A stretch of 27,101 nucleotides of DNA from contig JBAYQE010000030.1 of NCBI GenBank assembly GCA_041677345.1, positions 1 to 27,101 on the forward strand, given 5' to 3'. A model generated the notes under the pieces. The model ran no database searches, was not told where the DNA came from, and worked only from the letters and a program-made list of their open reading frames with translations. The first letter of the stretch is position 1. Each line of letters starts with the position of its first letter. The position numbers and the translations under genes are program-made. The stretch is from JALOAT01 sp041677345 (GTDB lineage: Bacteria; Pseudomonadota; Gammaproteobacteria; Thiohalomonadales; Thiohalomonadaceae). Positions 7,196 to 15,844 of this stretch are shown here, one piece after another.

Positions 7196-8664
7196 CCGCA
7201 TTGCTGATCACCCTGCTGGCGCCGGTATTCGGCGCATTTGCCTTGGCTGTCGTGCGCCCCCTGCGTGTCGCCGGCTGGCTCAACGTGGCGGTCTCCTCGG
7301 TCACCTTCGCCGCCACGGCGGTGCTGGCCTGGGCGGTTGCCGCGACCGACGAGATCGCCGGCTTCAGTTTCCGCGTCGATGCCTTCAACGTCTATCTGGT
7401 GGTACTGACCGCCTTCGTGGGCCTGACCACGTCCATATTCTCCCGGCCCTACATGCGCCACGTCTGCGAGACCGGCATGACTACCGAGCGGGGCATGCGT
7501 ATCTACCATGCCATGTACCAGGCCTTCATGTTCACCATGCTGCTGGCGCTCACCACCGATAATCTCGGCGTGCTGTGGGTGGCCGTGGAGGGCGCGACCC
7601 TGGCCACGGTGCTGCTGGTGTCCCTGTACCGCACCCCGGAGGCGGTTGAGGCGGCCTGGAAGTATTTCGTGTTGTGCGGCGTAGGCATCGCCCTGGCCCT
7701 GTTCGGCACCGTGCTGACCTACTTCGCGGCGCAACAGGTGATCGCCGACCCGGCCGAAGGGCTCACCTGGAGCATCCTGTTCCAGCAGGCGAGTGCACTC
7801 GAGCCGTCGGTGATGGGACTGGCTTTCGTATTCCTGCTGGTGGGCTACGGCACCAAGGTGGGCCTGGTGCCCATGCACCAGTGGCTGCCCGACGCCCATT
7901 CCGAGGGCCCCACGCCCATGTCCGCCGTGCTCTCGGGCCTGTTGCTGAACGTGGCGCTGTATGCGGTGGTGCGCCTGAAGATGCTGGTGGACGGCTCGCT
8001 TGCCACCACCGCCTCGCCGCACATGGCCGGCCAGCTGCTGATGGGCTTCGGGCTGCTGTCCTTCCTGGTGGCCGGGCTGTTCCTGCACCGCCAGCGGGAC
8101 ATCAAGCGCATGTTCAGTTACTCGTCCATCGAGCACATGGGCCTGATGACCTTTGCCTTCGGCCTGGGCGGTCCGCTGGCCACGTTTGGGGCGCTGCTGC
8201 ACATGCTGGTCCATTCCCTCACTAAATCGGCGATCTTCATTACCGTCGGCCATGCCGCCCATATCGCAGGCACCCAGACCATCGACCGGATCCGTGGCCT
8301 CATTCGCACCCAACCCGCGGTGGGCTGGTCGCTGCTGCTGGGCGTGGCGGCCATCGCCGGCTTTCCTCCATTCGGGGTATTCACCAGCGAGTTCCTGCTG
8401 CTGACCGCCACCATGCAGGTGCAGCCCTGGTTGACCGTCGCCCTGCTGAGCGGCCTGGTGATCGCCTTCGCCGGCCTGTTCCGCCACCTGCACCCCATGG
8501 TCTATGGCCCGGCGCCTGAGGGCCAGCTCCCGGTGGCGGCCAACATGCTGCCGGTGTTGCTCCACCTGGGCCTGGTATTGTGGCTGGGCCTGGCGATCCC
8601 GTCCTTCCTCGCGGGCTGGCTGGATCGGGCCACGCAACTGATCACGGGGGTCCATCTGCTATGA
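7192..8664 (+). CDS. hyfF: HyfF-like membrane subunit, antiporter-like (NuoL/M/N family)
   Basis: This is the second antiporter-like ion-translocating subunit of the operon (490 residues, about 14 TM helices). Landmarks are VAVEGATLATVLLVSLYR (TM glutamate), YGTKVGLVPMHQWLPDAHSEGP (conserved Lys and the broken-helix region), RDIKRMFSYSSIEHMGLM (conserved Lys) and LVHSLTKSAIFITVGHAAH. It lacks the HyfB-type C-terminal extension. The operon has two antiporter-like subunits, B and F, whereas E. coli hyf has three (B, D and F). It overlaps hyfE and hyfG by 4 bases each. Confidence 0.88.
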   Translation: MTALLITLLAPVFGAFALAVVRPLRVAGWLNVAVSSVTFAATAVLAWAVAATDEIAGFSFRVDAFNVYLVVLTAFVGLTTSIFSRPYMRHVCETGMTTERGMRIYHAMYQAFMFTMLLALTTDNLGVLWVAVEGATLATVLLVSLYRTPEAVEAAWKYFVLCGVGIALALFGTVLTYFAAQQVIADPAEGLTWSILFQQASALEPSVMGLAFVFLLVGYGTKVGLVPMHQWLPDAHSEGPTPMSAVLSGLLLNVALYAVVRLKMLVDGSLATTASPHMAGQLLMGFGLLSFLVAGLFLHRQRDIKRMFSYSSIEHMGLMTFAFGLGGPLATFGALLHMLVHSLTKSAIFITVGHAAHIAGTQTIDRIRGLIRTQPAVGWSLLLGVAAIAGFPPFGVFTSEFLLLTATMQVQPWLTVALLSGLVIAFAGLFRHLHPMVYGPAPEGQLPVAANMLPVLLHLGLVLWLGLAIPSFLAGWLDRATQLITGVHLL

Positions 8665-10247
8665 GTGGATTCGACTGGCTTTCCGAGTACCTGGCGCGTC
8701 TGGAAGACGAACATGTGCTGGTGCGCTCGGGCGACGCCCGGACCCTGGCGCCGGCTCACCGCCTGCTGCTCGATGTGGAGGACTGGGGTACGGCGGCACG
8801 GGTGGCAGCGGCGTTCGGTTGCCGCTATGTGGCGGTGTGGGGCGATCCCAGCGAGGAGGAGGTGGTGGTGCGGGCTTGCCTCGCCTACCAAGGCACCTAT
8901 CTGGTGCTGCAGACCGAGGTGCCGCTGCGTCATCCGGTGCTGGCCTCCCACACGCCCCATTTCGCCAATGCGGATCGCCTGGAACGGCACCTGCAGGACC
9001 TCTGCGGCATTGCCTTCGTGGACCACCCGGATGGTCGCCGCTGGACCCGCCACCGGGCCTGGGACGAGGGCAATTTTCCCTTGCGCATCGACTTTCCCGT
9101 AACCGGCTACTCCCCCTGCCGGACGCCGGCCGATGCCGACTATCCCTTCGTACGGGTACACGGCAGCGGCGTCTACGAAATCCCGGTGGGGCCCGTGCAT
9201 GCCGGCATCATCGAGCCGGGTCATTTCCGCTTCCAGGCCGTGGGCGAGGAGGTGCTGCGGCTGGAGGAGCGGCTCGGCTACGTGCACAAGGGGATCGAGA
9301 AGATCGCCGTGGGCCGCGACCCCGCCGGACTGGCACACCTGGCGGGCCGCGTGTCCGGCGACAGCACCGTGGCCCATACCTGGGCTGCCTGCCAAGCCAT
9401 GGAGCGGGCAACCGGTTGCGTGATCCCCGCCCGCGCCGCGGCCCTGCGCGGCCTGCTCGCCGAGCGCGAGCGCGTCGCCAACCATCTGGGTGACATCGGG
9501 GCCATTTGCAACGACGTCGGCTTCGCCTTCGCCCACGTTCAGTGTGCACGCCTGCGGGAGCAATGGCAGCGCCGCAGCCATGCGCTGTTCGGCCATCGCT
9601 TCATGATGGATACGGTGATTCCAGGGGGGGTGAGCCGCGACCTGGCCGCAGCGGACGCCGCCTTGCTGCGCGAGGACCATGCCGCCCTGCGCCAGGCGAT
9701 TGCACCGCTGTTCGACATCATCGACGACCATCCCTCCCTGGAGGATCGTTTGCTCACCACCGGCCGCCTGAGCATCCAGGATGCGCAAGCCCTGGGTTGC
9801 ACCGGCTATGTGGGCAAGGCCAGCGGCCAGGATTTAGACCTGCGCCGTGACAGTCCCTACGCCCCTTACTCTGCGTTGGACGTGCCGGTGACGGTGCTCA
9901 GGGAAGGTGACGTGGCTGCGCGCGTGCGCGTGCGCATGGACGAGGTCCGGGGCAGCCTCTATCTCATGGATCGGTTGCTGGACGTGATGCCTGCGGGCCC
10001 CATCGTCACAGCCCTGCCCGCGGGGCGGCCGGGTGCGGAGGGTCTGGGCATGGTCGAGGCCTGGCGCGGCGAGTTGCTTACCTACGTGCGTTTCGACGCC
10101 GCGGGACGCATCGCGCGCTTTTTCCCGCGCGACCCGAGCTGGTTCACCTGGCCGGCGCTGGAGCGACTCATCCACGGCAACATCGTCCCGGACTTTCCCG
10201 TGTGCAACAAGTCCGTCAACGGTTCCTATTCCGGGCAGGACTTGTGA
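8661..10247 (+). CDS. hyfG: HyfG-like large subunit (NuoC-NuoD fusion) without NiFe ligands
   Basis: This is the peripheral-arm large subunit, 528 residues. Residues 1-150 match the NuoC-like domain, and 165-528 the NuoD/hydrogenase-large domain (GPVHAGIIEPGHFRF at 177-191, LGYVHKGIEK at 205-214). The ATG at 8661 overlaps the hyfF stop. True group 4 hydrogenases hold nickel with two CxxC pairs. Here the first pair (family ERVCGIC) reads GRVSGDS at 229-235, with serines at 232 and 235. The C-terminal pair (family DPCxxC) is reduced to Cys515 followed by Ser518 (PDFPVCNKS). The protein is otherwise intact, so it is not a decayed gene. This matches what is known of energy-converting hydrogenase-related (Ehr) complexes. 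No NiFe maturation (hyp) gene is in the window. Its reaction is unknown. Confidence 0.88.
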   Translation: MSGFDWLSEYLARLEDEHVLVRSGDARTLAPAHRLLLDVEDWGTAARVAAAFGCRYVAVWGDPSEEEVVVRACLAYQGTYLVLQTEVPLRHPVLASHTPHFANADRLERHLQDLCGIAFVDHPDGRRWTRHRAWDEGNFPLRIDFPVTGYSPCRTPADADYPFVRVHGSGVYEIPVGPVHAGIIEPGHFRFQAVGEEVLRLEERLGYVHKGIEKIAVGRDPAGLAHLAGRVSGDSTVAHTWAACQAMERATGCVIPARAAALRGLLAERERVANHLGDIGAICNDVGFAFAHVQCARLREQWQRRSHALFGHRFMMDTVIPGGVSRDLAAADAALLREDHAALRQAIAPLFDIIDDHPSLEDRLLTTGRLSIQDAQALGCTGYVGKASGQDLDLRRDSPYAPYSALDVPVTVLREGDVAARVRVRMDEVRGSLYLMDRLLDVMPAGPIVTALPAGRPGAEGLGMVEAWRGELLTYVRFDAAGRIARFFPRDPSWFTWPALERLIHGNIVPDFPVCNKSVNGSYSGQDL

Positions 10248-10257
10248 GAACGAAGAA

Positions 10258-10434
10258 CTCAACGCAAAGACGCAAAGACGCGAAGGACGCAAAGGTGTCT
10301 TATGTTCATGCGCTCGTAGCCTGGGTTCTCCGAACTCAGGGGCGGCGGGATCCGGGCGCACCGTTCAGCGGAGGGTCGGATTCAACATTTGAATCCGCTT
10401 TGCGCCCTTCGCGTCTTTGCGCCTTTGCGTTGAA
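10258..10434. repeat. Inverted-arm tandem-motif element, copy 2, between hyfG and hyfI
   Basis: The left arm (10258-10294) is built from ACGCAAAG units. The right arm (10398-10434) is its inverted copy; 34 of 37 positions agree. The 103-base centre contains a perfect 8-bp hairpin, GGATTCAA/TTGAATCC (10378-10385 with 10389-10396). The bases outside the arms continue the inverted match weakly (AACGAAGAA on the left, AGCTTCTCGTT on the right). The element fills nearly all of the 211-base gap between two genes that would otherwise be packed together. Confidence 0.85.
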
Positions 10435-10458
10435 AGCTTCTCGTTTGAAGGTGGCCGC

Positions 10459-10965
10459 ATGCTGCGAATCCTGAAACAGGCAATGGGCACCGGGGTGGTC
10501 ACTGAACCGGCGCCGGGGGATGCGGAACTGGAGCGGCTCGGTGCTGAACTGCGCCGTCGCATCGAGGAGCGCTTCGGCAGCAGTCTCGCCATCCGTCAGG
10601 TGGACGCGGGTTCGTGCAACGGCTGCGAGCTGGAGGTCCATGCCCTCAACAATCCCTACCATGACATCGAGCGCTTCGGCGTGCACTTCGTGGCCTCGCC
10701 GCGCCATGCGGACGCCTTGCTGGTGACCGGCCCGGTTTCCCGCCACATGGAGACCGCGCTGCGCCGGACCTGGCGCGCCACCCCGTCACCCAAGTGGGTG
10801 ATCGCCGCGGGCGAATGTGCCTGCAACGGTGGTGAATTCGGCGTCTCCTATGCGAGCTGCGGTGCGGTGGAGAACGTCATCCCCGTGGACGTGAAAATTC
10901 CTGGCTGCCCACCCACGCCGGTCATGCTCATGAAGGGCCTGCTGGCCGCCCTCGACCGGCGCTGA
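10459..10965 (+). CDS. hyfI: HyfI-like small subunit (NuoB family), [4Fe-4S] electron-transfer subunit
   Basis: This is the small peripheral subunit that carries the proximal [4Fe-4S] cluster, equivalent to N2 of complex I. It has 168 residues from the ATG at 10459. The ligands are present: Cys53 and Cys56 (GSCNGCELEVHALNNP), Cys120 (AGECACNGG) and Cys150 (IPGCPPTP). It is shorter than E. coli HyfI (about 250 residues) but full length for NuoB-type cores. The gene is separated from hyfG by the 177-bp repeat element and has only a weak Shine-Dalgarno sequence (GAAGG, 10447-10451). No HyfH-like ferredoxin gene and no hyfA follow, so the electron donor of the complex must be encoded elsewhere or be soluble. 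The operon ends here and faces the ABC transporter gene. Confidence 0.88.
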   Translation: MLRILKQAMGTGVVTEPAPGDAELERLGAELRRRIEERFGSSLAIRQVDAGSCNGCELEVHALNNPYHDIERFGVHFVASPRHADALLVTGPVSRHMETALRRTWRATPSPKWVIAAGECACNGGEFGVSYASCGAVENVIPVDVKIPGCPPTPVMLMKGLLAALDRR

Positions 10966-11029
10966 AATCACGCGAATAACGGGCGCGGTGGGAAAGAGTG
11001 CCCCGGAATGCGAGCCAAGCCGTGCCTGG

Positions 11030-11050
11030 CCGTGCAGTACGCACGCACGG
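11030..11050. terminator. Possible hairpin between convergent hyfI and ABC exporter genes
   Basis: CCGTGC (11030-11035) pairs with GCACGG (11045-11050) across a 9-base loop. No T run follows closely on either strand, so it is at best a weak or factor-assisted terminator. Confidence 0.25.
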
Positions 11051-11084
11051 CGCACCACATGAAATCCCCCCGTGTTTTCGCTTT

Positions 11085-12848
11085 TCAGCCCGTGACCTTC
11101 AGCAGTTCGGGCACGGCGACCGCAAGCCGTTCTTCCTCCAGTACACGACCGCCATCCACACGGAACAGGTAGTCCACCTCGCGCAGCACGGTCTGGTGGT
11201 GGGCGATAATGAGTACCGTGCGGCCTTCCACCAGGCGTTCGAGGCAGTCGGTGATGGCCGCCTCGGTCTGGTTGTCGAGGGCGCTGGTGGGTTCATCCAG
11301 CAGCAGGATGGGGGCATCCTTGAGGAAGGCACGTGCCAGCGACAGGCGCTGGCGTTCACCGCCAGACAGCAGCATGCCGCGGTCGCCCACTGGGGTGTCG
11401 TAGCCCTGCGGCAGGCGTGAAATGAACTCGTGTGCGTCCGCCCGCCGCGCCGCCTCCATGATCTCCGCCCGGCTGGCGCCCGGTTTGGCGTAGGCGATAT
11501 TCTCGGCCACGCTGGTGGAGAACAGCACCACCTCCTGTGACACCATGCTGAACTGACGCCGTAGATCAGCAAGCTTCAGCTCGCGAATGTCGTGGCCATC
11601 CAGCAGGATCCGGCCCTGCTGCGGATCGAACATACGCACCAGCAGGTTGATCAACGTGCTCTTGCCTGCGCCGGAGCGGCCCACCACGCCTACCTTGGCC
11701 CCTGCGTGGAGGCGCACGTTCACCTGCTGCAGCGTAGGCCGATCGGTATTCGGATAACTGAATGTCACGTCGTCGAACACGATTTCACCGCGCGCGTGAT
11801 CGAGCGCGCGTGCATCGGGCCGTTCCTCCACCATGGGTTTCTCGTCGAGCATGCCGAAGGCGCGTTCCGCGCTGGCAATGGCCCGCTGCTGTCCGGTGAT
11901 GTGGTTGCCAATGGTCTGCAGCGGACCATAGAGCTGGCCGATGTACCCCATGATGAGCAGCAGATCACCGGTGGCGATGATTCCCGCCTGCACATCACGC
12001 ACGCCGAGATAGAGAATCGCCGTGGTACCGAGTGCGGTGGCGAGCCCCAGCCCCATGGACAAAGCACCTTCCAACTGCACTACCCGCAACCGGGCGCGCA
12101 GGCTGGCGCGTGCGGCGCCGAGATAACGCTGTTGCTCGCGCTGCTCCTGGCCGAACACCGTCACCACACGCAAGGCGCCGAGCGCTTCCTGTACCACGGA
12201 TTGCGCCTCGCTTTCCTTTTCACGCACGCCGTGCCACTTGCTGCGCATACGCTTCTGGTTGAAATGGATGAGCAGAATCACAGGGACAGACGTGGCGAGG
12301 GCCACCATGGCCAAGCGCGGAGCCAGGAGCGAGGTTACGTACAACATGCTGCCCAATGAAGTGAGTGCCACGATCACCGGGATGATGCCGTACAGCGCGG
12401 TCCATTGCAGCGCAGGTGCATCCAGGTTGATGCGATAGGCAGGCTCGTGGGCACCGCGCTGGAAGTGGCTCAGCAGCGAGGCGTGCAGGCTGTGCAGGAA
12501 CAGTTTGCCGCGGAAATCCACCACCATACGCTCGGCCACGTATTCGCGCAGCAACCAGTCGGCCGCAGTGTGCACGATACCGAGGAGGGCAATACCCAGC
12601 GAAAGGACGATGGCCAGCGCGAGCGCAGGTTCCCCGCCGGCCCCCCCGGGCACCGCCCAGGCGATGTAGGCGGGCAGTGGCTGGTCGCCGAGCACGTTGT
12701 CTACGATGAGCTTCACCGGCAAGGGCGTGAGCAGGGCGAGCGGTGTCCATGCCAGGCCGAGCAGCAACACCAAGCCGAGATGGGGCCAAAAGGCACGGAC
12801 TTCGCGCAAGGCACGCAGGTAAATGGCAGAAGGCGCAGTCTTGATCAT
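11085..12848 (-). CDS. MsbA-like ABC exporter (fused membrane and ATPase domains)
   Basis: This is a half-transporter that would form a dimer in the inner membrane and use ATP to export or flip a substrate. The 587 residues comprise a six-helix ABC transmembrane domain (about 20-315) and a nucleotide-binding domain (355-587). The ATPase motifs are complete: Walker A GRSGAGKST (390-398), Q-loop Gln438 (MVSQE), signature LSGGERQRLSLARA (494-507), Walker B ILLLDEPTSALD (514-525) and switch His550. The usual AHRLST at the switch is AHHQTV here, with the key His kept. It lies at the end of the glycosyltransferase locus, which suggests a lipid-linked sugar or oligosaccharide substrate. The substrate itself is not shown. 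A modest Shine-Dalgarno sequence (GACGGAA) precedes the start. Confidence 0.88.
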   Translation of the reverse strand: MIKTAPSAIYLRALREVRAFWPHLGLVLLLGLAWTPLALLTPLPVKLIVDNVLGDQPLPAYIAWAVPGGAGGEPALALAIVLSLGIALLGIVHTAADWLLREYVAERMVVDFRGKLFLHSLHASLLSHFQRGAHEPAYRINLDAPALQWTALYGIIPVIVALTSLGSMLYVTSLLAPRLAMVALATSVPVILLIHFNQKRMRSKWHGVREKESEAQSVVQEALGALRVVTVFGQEQREQQRYLGAARASLRARLRVVQLEGALSMGLGLATALGTTAILYLGVRDVQAGIIATGDLLLIMGYIGQLYGPLQTIGNHITGQQRAIASAERAFGMLDEKPMVEERPDARALDHARGEIVFDDVTFSYPNTDRPTLQQVNVRLHAGAKVGVVGRSGAGKSTLINLLVRMFDPQQGRILLDGHDIRELKLADLRRQFSMVSQEVVLFSTSVAENIAYAKPGASRAEIMEAARRADAHEFISRLPQGYDTPVGDRGMLLSGGERQRLSLARAFLKDAPILLLDEPTSALDNQTEAAITDCLERLVEGRTVLIIAHHQTVLREVDYLFRVDGGRVLEEERLAVAVPELLKVTG

Positions 12849-13133
12849 GAACGGGATTCCGTCACCGGGGCGTCGAGCCCAGCGGTTTTACGGATTTCGT
12901 CATGCACAAACTGTGGACAGCTTCGAAAAATCACGGCGGCAATGGAATCGTGGCGCGATCTGCCGCGAATTTGATCACGACGGATGAGCGTGCTCGCCGG
13001 GGGGGCTGCAGGGTGCGGGTGCTCGCCGGTAGACGATAAGAAATACTCATTGTTTACACGCGCGATCACGGTGATGCCACTGACTAAAATTTTCTTATCT
13101 TCTCCTCATTCGTTTCTTCACACGGAGGACGAC

Positions 13134-13358
13134 ATGGTCAGAAATCGTGCAGAGGACCCTTACGAACTCGTGGAGCCGCCGCGCGACGGGGAATTTTTCC
13201 TGGAAAGTGAATGCACGGTGGATGAACGTCTGGCCGGCGTCATCGAGCGCATCGGTGTTGGTATTACCCAGTTCTTGCTGCGCTTCCCGATGTTGTCACT
13301 GGGGGCGGCGGTGGCGGTTGGTGTCCTGGTGAGTTCAGTGTATTTTCAGCTGATCTGA
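13134..13358 (+). CDS. Small single-span membrane protein of unknown function
   Basis: This 74-residue protein has an acidic, charged N-terminal half (MVRNRAEDPYELVEPP, then ESECTVDERLAGVIERIG) and one membrane segment at about residues 47-72 (LLRFPMLSLGAAVAVGVLVS). It looks like a small inner-membrane protein with its N-terminus in the cytoplasm. The start is well supported: GGAGG at 13124-13128, 5 bases before the ATG. An AT-rich leader (13031-13115) contains a palindrome ATCACGGTGAT at 13065-13075 and may hold the promoter. It stands alone between the ABC exporter and the glycosyltransferases, on the opposite strand. I do not recognise the family. Confidence 0.65.
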   Translation: MVRNRAEDPYELVEPPRDGEFFLESECTVDERLAGVIERIGVGITQFLLRFPMLSLGAAVAVGVLVSSVYFQLI

Positions 13359-13523
13359 GCGGGTCGGTCAGGCATCACCGTGGCAGGCCGCGTGAACCTT
13401 GCATTCTGCGCAAACGGGCTGCGCCCCTGCTGGAGGACGAAGTCCGCACCATAGGCGCAGAGGGCACAGTTGCACACTGCACGCTCTCTGCACCTCCGCA
13501 TCCGCAGGCTCGGGCACTCAGCC

Positions 13524-14612
13524 CTACAGCACACCTGCCGCGCTACGGCGTACAGTGGTCATGCAGTGCTCGAGCTCTTCCGCACGGTGATCACTGGTGT
13601 GCTCGGTCAGAACACGGCACCGTGCACGCTCACCTAGCGCGATACGTTGTTCTGCCGGCATGCGGCGTAGCAGCGTGAGCACATCATCACTCGAATCCGC
13701 TACCGCAATTTCCTTGCCCGGTGTGAACACGGACTCCAGCCCGGCCCAGCGATCGCTGATGATGGGCGTTGCACAGGCGGCGGCTTCAAACAGACGCACG
13801 CTCGGGGACCAACCCAGCCTGACCATGTCGGCGCGGGTAACATTGAGGGTGAAGCGCTGGCGGTTGTAGAACAGGCGGTGTTCCGCGGGAGAGAGGTGTT
13901 CCATGCGCAGCACATTGTCCGACCACGGGGTTTCAGCAGGATACTGCGGCCCCGCACAGACGAAGCGGCCGGCGTCCCATTGCTGTGCCGGTTGCATGAA
14001 CAGGCGCTCCAGTATCGGCTGCCGGTCAGGGGCGTAGGTGCCGAGATAACCGAGATCCCAGCACTCTGCCACGGGCTCGGGGTGATAGTGCATGGGGTCC
14101 ACCGAACAGTACAGCGCCGCGGCGCGCCGGGCGCCGAATTCCCGTTCCAGCCGCCTGAGTGTCGGGCCGCCGGTGAACGAAAGGTAGAGGTCGTACTCGG
14201 GGATCTGACGGCGTGCCACATAGGGACAGGCGTCAGTGGCGAGCTGCGTGAGCGTCACCGGCGTGTCGATGTCGTAAAAGGCGCGCACACCCCGCGCCAT
14301 GGACAGCACCCACTCGCCGACAGCGATGCCCTCCGGTACATAGGAACCCACCATCACCAGGTCGGCGTTGCGTACGGCGTCCCTGTACTCCTGTTTGAGG
14401 GCTTCCATGCTGCCGTACAGGGCGAGACGACCGTACGGAAGCTCCGGCAGGTCGCGGTGCTGTGCGTACCAGGGCTTGTCACGTTCGAGGAACAGCACGT
14501 CGTGGCCACGGGCGTGCAGCGCACGTACCAGCCCGCGATAGGTGGTGGCATGACCATTACCCCAGGACGAGGTGATGGACAGGCCGAGTATGACGATGCC
14601 GAGACGGGCCAT
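13524..14612 (-). CDS. CgeB-type glycosyltransferase, paralogue 1
   Basis: This is a predicted GT-B fold glycosyltransferase of the CgeB/Glyco_trans_1_2 type, 362 residues. The N-terminal Rossmann-like half starts MARLGIVILGLSITSSWGNG and contains RGLVRALHARGHDVLFLERD. The C-terminal nucleotide-sugar domain has FEAAACATPIISDRWAGLES, then TPGKEI, typical of the family. AAAGGA lies 7 bases before the ATG at 14612. The gene follows the GT4 gene by 12 bases, so they form one transcript. The N-terminal half closely parallels the protein at 18199-19299 (same SxWNG and YRGxxRAL pattern). Donor and acceptor are unknown. Confidence 0.82.
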   Translation of the reverse strand: MARLGIVILGLSITSSWGNGHATTYRGLVRALHARGHDVLFLERDKPWYAQHRDLPELPYGRLALYGSMEALKQEYRDAVRNADLVMVGSYVPEGIAVGEWVLSMARGVRAFYDIDTPVTLTQLATDACPYVARRQIPEYDLYLSFTGGPTLRRLEREFGARRAAALYCSVDPMHYHPEPVAECWDLGYLGTYAPDRQPILERLFMQPAQQWDAGRFVCAGPQYPAETPWSDNVLRMEHLSPAEHRLFYNRQRFTLNVTRADMVRLGWSPSVRLFEAAACATPIISDRWAGLESVFTPGKEIAVADSSDDVLTLLRRMPAEQRIALGERARCRVLTEHTSDHRAEELEHCMTTVRRSAAGVL

Positions 14613-14624
14613 GGGACAGTCCTT

Positions 14625-15725
14625 TCAGAGCGCTTGGCGCACGGTATGGGATTCGAGCAAACGGTGGTAGAGCTCGAGATAAGCATCGGCACAACGATCG
14701 AGGCTGTAACGACTGGCGGCGACCAGTGCCTTTTGCATGTATCGGTTGCGCAGCCTGTCGCTGCGGGTGAGGCGCTCGACCGCAGCGGCAAGTGCTTGGG
14801 CATCGTCGGGTGGTACGAACAGTGCCGCCTCATCCCACAGTTCACGCAGGCTCGGTATGTCGCCCAGCACCAGCGCACAGCCGTGCATGGCCGCTTCCAG
14901 TATGGAAAGCCCGAAGGGTTCATAGCGCACCGGTGAGACGAAAATGGCAGCGCGTGCATACCAATGGGCCAGCCTGGCAGGTGACAGGACGCCCAGGTGT
15001 TCCACACGCCCGAGGTCCATCTCCCAGCCGTCGGGATGGGTGGTGCTGCCTGCGAGGAAGAAGGGCCAGTGGATCTGCTCCGCGGCCTGTACCGCCGTAC
15101 GCACGTTCTTGGCTTCATCCCAGAGCCGGCCGACGCTGAGTACGAGGGGCTCCTTGGCTGGCAGGGGGCTGCATCGTTCCGGCAGGCCGTTGTGGATGAC
15201 TTCGCCCTGTGCCACGGGGCCGTAGTGCGCGCGCAGTTCCATGAGCATGGCGCGCGAAGGGGTCACCACGGCCCGCGCCGCCGCCAGGCCGTTGCGCACC
15301 GCGCCCTCGTAGCGCCCATAGCCCAGTGGCGGCCGGGTACCGTGCACCGCACGCCACCACGAATATACGCAGGAATGGCCAACCACCAATGGTGGCGCAC
15401 GCCAGGGCAAGGCACCGTGGGCGTAACCGTTGAGATGCACCACATCCGGCGTAAGCCGCTCCTCAAGCGCTAACAGCCAGTCACCGGCAGCCATGACGTC
15501 GGCCCAGGGCGCGTTCATCCATTCCAACCTGAAGGTGCTTTCGTGCACCTGCAGTCCAGGGACAGTGGATGCGTCGTGGCGCTGTGCCACGCTCGGGCGT
15601 TCCCCCATGGTGGCGAGATGGGTCTCGACACCGCGCGCGGCGAAGGCCGCTGCCAGGTGCAACGCATAGATCCAGACACCGCCCACCGTATCCGCGGTCA
15701 TGAGGACGCGACGTGGGCGTGTCAT
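14625..15725 (-). CDS. GT4-family glycosyltransferase
   Basis: This is a retaining glycosyltransferase that would transfer a sugar from a nucleotide donor to a growing glycan. I chose the ATG at 15723-15725 over upstream in-frame starts. GGAGGAGAT directly precedes it, and MTRPRRVLMTADTVGGVW is the normal GT-B N-terminus. This gives 366 residues. The N-domain has GGVWIYALHLAAAFAARG. The C-domain has the GRLWDEAKNV segment and the family E(x7)E motif in YEPFGLSILEAAMHGCALVLGDI. It is first in a two-gene minus-strand unit with the CgeB-type gene. Its promoter should lie in the 153-base divergent region shared with the dehydrogenase gene. Confidence 0.88.
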   Translation of the reverse strand: MTRPRRVLMTADTVGGVWIYALHLAAAFAARGVETHLATMGERPSVAQRHDASTVPGLQVHESTFRLEWMNAPWADVMAAGDWLLALEERLTPDVVHLNGYAHGALPWRAPPLVVGHSCVYSWWRAVHGTRPPLGYGRYEGAVRNGLAAARAVVTPSRAMLMELRAHYGPVAQGEVIHNGLPERCSPLPAKEPLVLSVGRLWDEAKNVRTAVQAAEQIHWPFFLAGSTTHPDGWEMDLGRVEHLGVLSPARLAHWYARAAIFVSPVRYEPFGLSILEAAMHGCALVLGDIPSLRELWDEAALFVPPDDAQALAAAVERLTRSDRLRNRYMQKALVAASRYSLDRCADAYLELYHRLLESHTVRQAL

Positions 15726-15844
15726 ATCTCCTCCGATAAAAGGCCTTCTCCGGTTCGTTACCTGAACCACCAAAACAGCTTGGACGCTAACGCCGATCTT
15801 GCAAGGCGAGTTCACCGGGTTTGCCATAGCGTGGTGCCCGGGAC

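Noticed and set aside
5037..8655. Long minus-strand open frames opposite the hyf genes (for example 7042-8655)
   Set aside because: They are Gln/His/Gly-rich mirror frames of high-GC membrane protein genes, without start signals or family resemblance.
3475..10965. Formate hydrogenlyase or true hydrogenase-4
   Set aside because: HyfG lacks the NiFe cysteines, and no formate dehydrogenase, ferredoxin subunit or hyp genes are present.
12991..13029. Direct repeat TGCTCGCCGG (12991-13000 and 13020-13029)
   Set aside because: It is short, GC-rich and without further copies or a clear link to a promoter, so chance is likely.
13346..13534. Minus-strand open frame of 62 codons, Cys-rich (VCNCALCAYGADFVLQQG)
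   Set aside because: It starts with GTG inside the end of the glycosyltransferase gene, has no ribosome binding site and overlaps the end of the plus-strand membrane protein gene. It could be real, but nothing supports it beyond the open frame. A homology search would decide.
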